From: Candidatus Colwelliibacteriota bacterium
GTDB lineage: Bacteria; Patescibacteriota; Minisyncoccia; UBA6257; Colwellbacteraceae
DNA: 8,406 nucleotides
Direction: 5' to 3'
NCBI GenBank assembly: GCA_028711965.1
Contig: JAQTRD010000017.1
Location: 1-8,406 of the forward strand
Each line of letters opens with the position of its first letter. Position 1 is the stretch's first letter. The notes below the pieces were generated by a model. That model was given only the letters and a program-made list of their open reading frames with translations. It made no database searches and was not told the DNA's origin. Below, piece by piece: positions 5,420-8,406 of the stretch. The position numbers and the translations under genes are program-made.

Positions 5420-6631
5420 TTATATATACGATACAAGTTGGTACACCGGGACAATGACTGCAAGAGCTATAACGCCAACAATAAGACCGAGTGTTAAGAG
5501 AAGAATTGGTTCTAAGAAAGAAACAAGCACTTTCACTGAAGCATCCACCTCTGAAGCGTAAAAATCGGATAATGTTTCCAAGACATCCTCCATATGGCCG
5601 GCTTTTTCAGAAATGGCGATTAAATTTGTGACAACTCTTGGAAAATAAGTTTCCTTGCGGAAAGCCTCTCCTACCGTAAGCCCTTTAGCTATGCTTTCTT
5701 TTGAAATTCGGTTAAGGGATTCCTTGAGGTTGTCCGATCCGACAGCCCCGGCAGTAATTTCAAGAGCCTCCATAATAGGAAGTCCGGCGCGCAAGAGAGA
5801 AGAAAAAGTGGAAGCGAATCTTTGTATTGAAAGATGTTGGATTATAGTCCTTATAACCGGCGTCTTGTTTAACGCCCTGTCACGCACTGAAATACCAAGT
5901 CTGTTTTTGAAAAAGAAATAAACGAAAAACACGGTTGTCCCGATAAAGAGAGGAAATACTATTCCGGCATATTTTCCGAAGAAAAGCCCTATAGCGAAAA
6001 CCACTCGCGAAAAGAGAGGGGGCTCTATTCCTGTTTGGGAAAAAACTCCCGCGATTTTCGGCAAAACGAATAAAACCATAAGAAGGAGAACCAAAATGGC
6101 AACAATAACAAGAATTATCGGATAAATCAGCGCTCCCCTTACCCTGTTATACAAGTCCTGGTCTTTTTCAAGGGTAGTTGAAACATTTGCGAAAACGCCG
6201 TCTAAGTTACCGGATTTTTCTCCCGCGCGGATAAGATTCACGATAACATCGGAAAAGTACTGCGGATACTTCCCAAAAGTTGTGTAGAAAGGCTTTCCCT
6301 GGCCAAGATTTTCTCGAACTTCGACTAAGAATGATTTCATTACCGGCTTGTCAAAGTCCGCAATAAGAATGTCGATCGCCTTAAAAAGATCTGTCCCAAC
6401 CTTAAGCATCAACGCCAGATATTTGGTAAGGAAAACTTTATCGGTAAGGGTTATCTTCTGGCTGAATATCTGCAACCCTCCCTTCTTCATTTCAGATGTT
6501 ATCGGTTTTATCGATATGGGCTTGTAATTTTGACCCGCAATCCACTCCAAAACTTGAGTCGGAGTGTTTGCATCCATTTCGCCTTCTACCATCTTGCCTG
6601 ATGGCAATGAGGCCACATATCTATATCTCAT
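5420..6631 (-). CDS. pilC: Type IV pilus / type II secretion inner-membrane platform protein PilC (GspF family)
   Basis: Polytopic inner-membrane platform on which the pilus ATPases act to extrude or retract the fibre. 403 aa, normal length. Residues 1-45 (MRYRYVASLPSGKMVEGEM...) form the short N-terminal domain. Two T2SF repeats follow, about 65-190 and 268-395, each with the family signature: IRAGEKSGNLDGVF (134-147) and ISEKAGHMEDVLETL (340-354). Hydrophobic segments lie at about 168-190, 210-240 and 370-395. The C-terminus, LEPILLLTLGLIVGVIALAV, is the expected last membrane helix. It follows pilB by about 94 bp, the standard pairing of ATPase and platform. A perfect TATAAT lies 13 nt before the ATG and there is no Shine-Dalgarno site, so it probably has its own near-leaderless transcript besides any read-through from pilB. 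Confidence 0.95.
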   Translation of the reverse strand: MRYRYVASLPSGKMVEGEMDANTPTQVLEWIAGQNYKPISIKPITSEMKKGGLQIFSQKITLTDKVFLTKYLALMLKVGTDLFKAIDILIADFDKPVMKSFLVEVRENLGQGKPFYTTFGKYPQYFSDVIVNLIRAGEKSGNLDGVFANVSTTLEKDQDLYNRVRGALIYPIILVIVAILVLLLMVLFVLPKIAGVFSQTGIEPPLFSRVVFAIGLFFGKYAGIVFPLFIGTTVFFVYFFFKNRLGISVRDRALNKTPVIRTIIQHLSIQRFASTFSSLLRAGLPIMEALEITAGAVGSDNLKESLNRISKESIAKGLTVGEAFRKETYFPRVVTNLIAISEKAGHMEDVLETLSDFYASEVDASVKVLVSFLEPILLLTLGLIVGVIALAVIVPVYQLVSYI

Positions 6632-6644
6632 CTATTTAATAAAT

Positions 6645-6650
6645 ATTATA
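6645..6650 (-). promoter_or_regulatory. Candidate -10 box of pilC, near-leaderless
   Basis: TATAAT is followed by ATTTATTAAATAG and the pilC ATG, placing the start about 7 nt before the ATG. A TTGAAA lies at 6676-6671, but its 20-bp spacer is longer than optimal. Confidence rests on the perfect -10 and the absence of any Shine-Dalgarno site in the predicted leader. Confidence 0.45.
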
Positions 6651-6668
6651 CTCTTTTTTTATCATCAG

Positions 6669-6722
6669 AATTTCAAATTTGGAATTTTATTGGAAATTAG
6701 GATTTGGAAATTGGAAATTTTT
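6669..6722. repeat. AT-rich GGAAATT micro-repeat tract (pilB-pilC gap)
   Basis: The plus strand runs through irregular copies of TTGGAAATT and close variants (TTTGGAATT, TTGGAAATTAGGA, TTTGGAAATTGGAAATT). Unit length drifts between 6 and 11 bases, so it is a degenerate simple repeat. The tract fills the gap between the pilB stop and the pilC promoter. AATTTC and GAAATT copies in both orientations could pair weakly. I see no terminator for pilB. Confidence 0.6.
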
Positions 6723-6725
6723 CGT

Positions 6726-8406
6726 CTATTCCTTTATGACACGGAGCAGTTCTTCTACGGTGGTCAGTCCTTTCTCGACTTTGCGAAGGCCGTCTTCAAA
6801 CATCGAAATCATCCCTTGTTGCCTGGCTACTCTCTTCATCTCGTCGAGAGACAAATTGGGAGAGACGATTATTTTCCTTATTTCTTCGGTAACGTTAAGC
6901 GTTTCGAATATGCCTATTCGGCCACGATATCCAGTATTGCCGCACGATGGGCACCCTTTTCCCTTATAGACGAATTTGGGCGGCTTGAACGACTCTCCCA
7001 CTCCCAACTCGTCCATCTGTTTTTTTAATGAAGCTATTTCTGACTCCTGCGGAGGCAGGGAATAAATGCACTCCATACAAACCTTTCTCACAAGCCTTTG
7101 GGCGATTATAAGATTTAAGACCGCCGCCTCGAGAAAAGGAGGAATGTTCATATCCATAAGGCGGGGCACGGTGGTCGGCGCGTCATTTGTATGAAGGGAT
7201 GAAAGGACCAAGTGTCCGGTAAGAGAAGCTTGCACTGCTATGGATGCCGTTTCGTCATCTCGGATTTCTCCGACGAGGACTATATTCGGATCTTGTCGGA
7301 GAATAGACCGGAGACCAGTGGCGAACGTTATGCCCGCCGCCGGATTTATCTGCGTCTGGTTTATATATTTAATGTTGTATTCGATAGGATCTTCGATCGT
7401 GACTATATTAACCTCCGGACGGTTAAGTATGTTCAATATGGAATAAAGAGTAGTCGTCTTTCCCGATCCGGTAGGACCTACCACAAGAATCATTCCATAA
7501 CTTTTCTTTATATTCTCCTCAACGATAGCAACCGTATCTTCAAGCATTCCGATCTCTTGAAGAGCAAGAGGCCTTTGGGCAGCCGTGAGAAGCCTCATTG
7601 TTATCTTCTCGCCATAGAACGTCGGTATGACAGCAACGCGAATATCAAGAACATCCGGCCCTATTTTATATCTAATACGTCCGTCTTGGGGCTTGTAGTG
7701 TTCGTCCATCTTAAGAGCCGCCAGAAGTTTTATGCGCGCGATGATTGCGGCATGCACCGCTTTGGGCACTTTCATCATCTCATGCAGTATTCCGTCAACC
7801 CGATAGCGGACAAGTATGCCGTCTTCAAATATTTCAAGATGAATATCGGAGGCACGCAAGTTTACGGCATAGGCGATTATATTGTCGACAATAGCGACGA
7901 TCGGAACGTCCGCCGCAGCTTCTTCTCCCCTCTTGCCGATTCGAAGAGATTCATTGATATTGTCTTCTATAAGCTTCTTAAAGTCCTCTGATTGTTTCTG
8001 CCCGTATAAGGCAAAGCCCTTCTTCAGATCTGAATCGATTGCCAGGTACGGCCTTATTTTCGCGCTCAAATATTGGCCCAAGAATTCTATAGCCTCCAAA
8101 TCGGAGGGATTCTCCATTGCGGCTGACAGTGAGCCGTCAGCTTCACGGCCAAAAATAATAACTCTTCTCTGTCTTGCGAGAGATTCGGGAAGAAGATGCA
8201 AGGCCGTCTCGTCAATAGATTTAAGGGATAAATCAGCCAGAGGAATATTGAAGTATCGGCTAAGGATCTGGAACAAATAGCCCTCGGCAACAATGTTTTT
8301 CGATACCAATACTTCTCCGACGTTCTGTTTGAGACGCGCCGCCTCTTCGGCAATAGCATCAAAAGCCGCCGCATCAATAAACCCTTCTTTAACGGCAATT
8401 TCTTTT
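6726..8406 (-). CDS. pilB: Type IV pilus assembly ATPase PilB (GspE/PulE family), 5' end outside window
   Basis: Hexameric cytoplasmic ATPase that drives pilus extension through PilC. The frame stays open to the right edge: codons upstream of 8309 read KEIAVKEGFIDAAAFDAIAE and continue into LVSKNIVAEGYLFQILSRYF, an MshEN-type N-terminal domain, so the true start is beyond the window and the TTG at 8309 is not a start. The T2SSE core shows RASDIHLEI (7857-7831), Walker A VGPTGSGKTTT (around 7480-7450), the Asp box TIEDPIEYN, Walker B IVLVGEIRDDE (7283-7251) and the His box TGHLVLSSLHTND. Two CxxC pairs, CMEC (around 7079-7068) and CPSC (around 6953-6942), form the zinc site typical of PilB/GspE and absent from PilT, which supports an extension ATPase. 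It ends in TAG at 6728-6726. Confidence 0.95.
   Translation of the reverse strand, partial: KEIAVKEGFIDAAAFDAIAEEAARLKQNVGEVLVSKNIVAEGYLFQILSRYFNIPLADLSLKSIDETALHLLPESLARQRRVIIFGREADGSLSAAMENPSDLEAIEFLGQYLSAKIRPYLAIDSDLKKGFALYGQKQSEDFKKLIEDNINESLRIGKRGEEAAADVPIVAIVDNIIAYAVNLRASDIHLEIFEDGILVRYRVDGILHEMMKVPKAVHAAIIARIKLLAALKMDEHYKPQDGRIRYKIGPDVLDIRVAVIPTFYGEKITMRLLTAAQRPLALQEIGMLEDTVAIVEENIKKSYGMILVVGPTGSGKTTTLYSILNILNRPEVNIVTIEDPIEYNIKYINQTQINPAAGITFATGLRSILRQDPNIVLVGEIRDDETASIAVQASLTGHLVLSSLHTNDAPTTVPRLMDMNIPPFLEAAVLNLIIAQRLVRKVCMECIYSLPPQESEIASLKKQMDELGVGESFKPPKFVYKGKGCPSCGNTGYRGRIGIFETLNVTEEIRKIIVSPNLSLDEMKRVARQQGMISMFEDGLRKVEKGLTTVEELLRVIKE

Noticed and set aside
7212..7991. Long plus-strand open frame of 259 codons opposite pilB
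   Set aside because: It is antisense to the highly conserved ATPase core, its translation has no recognisable domain, and its openness follows from the codon use of pilB. The same applies to the 169-codon plus-strand frame at 2898-3407 opposite dnaG.
6726..8309. TTG at 8309 as the pilB start
   Set aside because: The frame is open upstream to the window edge and the extra residues continue the MshEN-like N-terminal domain, so the gene is truncated by the window rather than starting there.
1..8406. Alternative genetic code with UGA as glycine, as in some CPR lineages
   Set aside because: No in-frame TGA occurs in any of the six genes, and tryptophans use TGG. UGA is not seen as a stop either, but nothing supports recoding.

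Overview
The window looks like chromosome from a Candidate Phyla Radiation (Patescibacteria, probably Parcubacteria-type) bacterium. Three things point there. The AlaRS motif-2 region is shortened and reads GDGRHDTMFEMLGNWSLGDYFK-like, instead of the usual bacterial GKHNDLENVG...RHHTFFEM form. All genes are compact, lie on one strand, and are separated by short gaps filled with simple repeats and inverted repeats. Starts lack well-placed Shine-Dalgarno sites. The phylum call rests on recalled family patterns, not on a search. The standard genetic code fits: the five stops seen are TAA (four) and TAG (one), and no gene carries an in-frame TGA.

Six genes are present, all on the minus strand. 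In transcription order (right to left) they are: pilB, running off the right edge and lacking its 5' end; pilC; ddl; dnaG; rpoD; and alaS, running off the left edge and lacking its 3' part. pilB and pilC encode the ATPase and inner-membrane platform of a type IV pilus or related type II secretion-like machine. ddl makes D-Ala-D-Ala for peptidoglycan. dnaG (primase) and rpoD (primary sigma factor) abut as TAA-ATG, a reduced version of the classical macromolecular-synthesis operon without rpsU. alaS encodes alanyl-tRNA synthetase and lies beyond an intrinsic terminator, so it is probably a separate transcription unit.

Four gaps hold non-coding structure. 588-950 carries a 9-bp tandem repeat, a perfect 30-bp palindrome, candidate alaS promoters and a strong bidirectional terminator nested in a 125-bp inverted repeat. 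4110-4355 holds a 138-bp inverted-repeat element with two inner hairpins, followed by a dnaG promoter whose -10 box is only 7 nt from the ATG. 5334-5419 holds a decayed 9-bp repeat related to the one at 618. 6632-6725 holds a GGAAATT-type tract and a pilC promoter.

I see no clearly new multi-gene system; the genes are housekeeping genes and pilus genes. The points worth a second look are the recurring -10 box placed 7-13 nt before the start codon (suggesting leaderless or near-leaderless mRNAs), the roughly 80-residue lysine-rich tail on the sigma factor, the two inverted-repeat elements sitting against stop codons, and the palindrome upstream of alaS.
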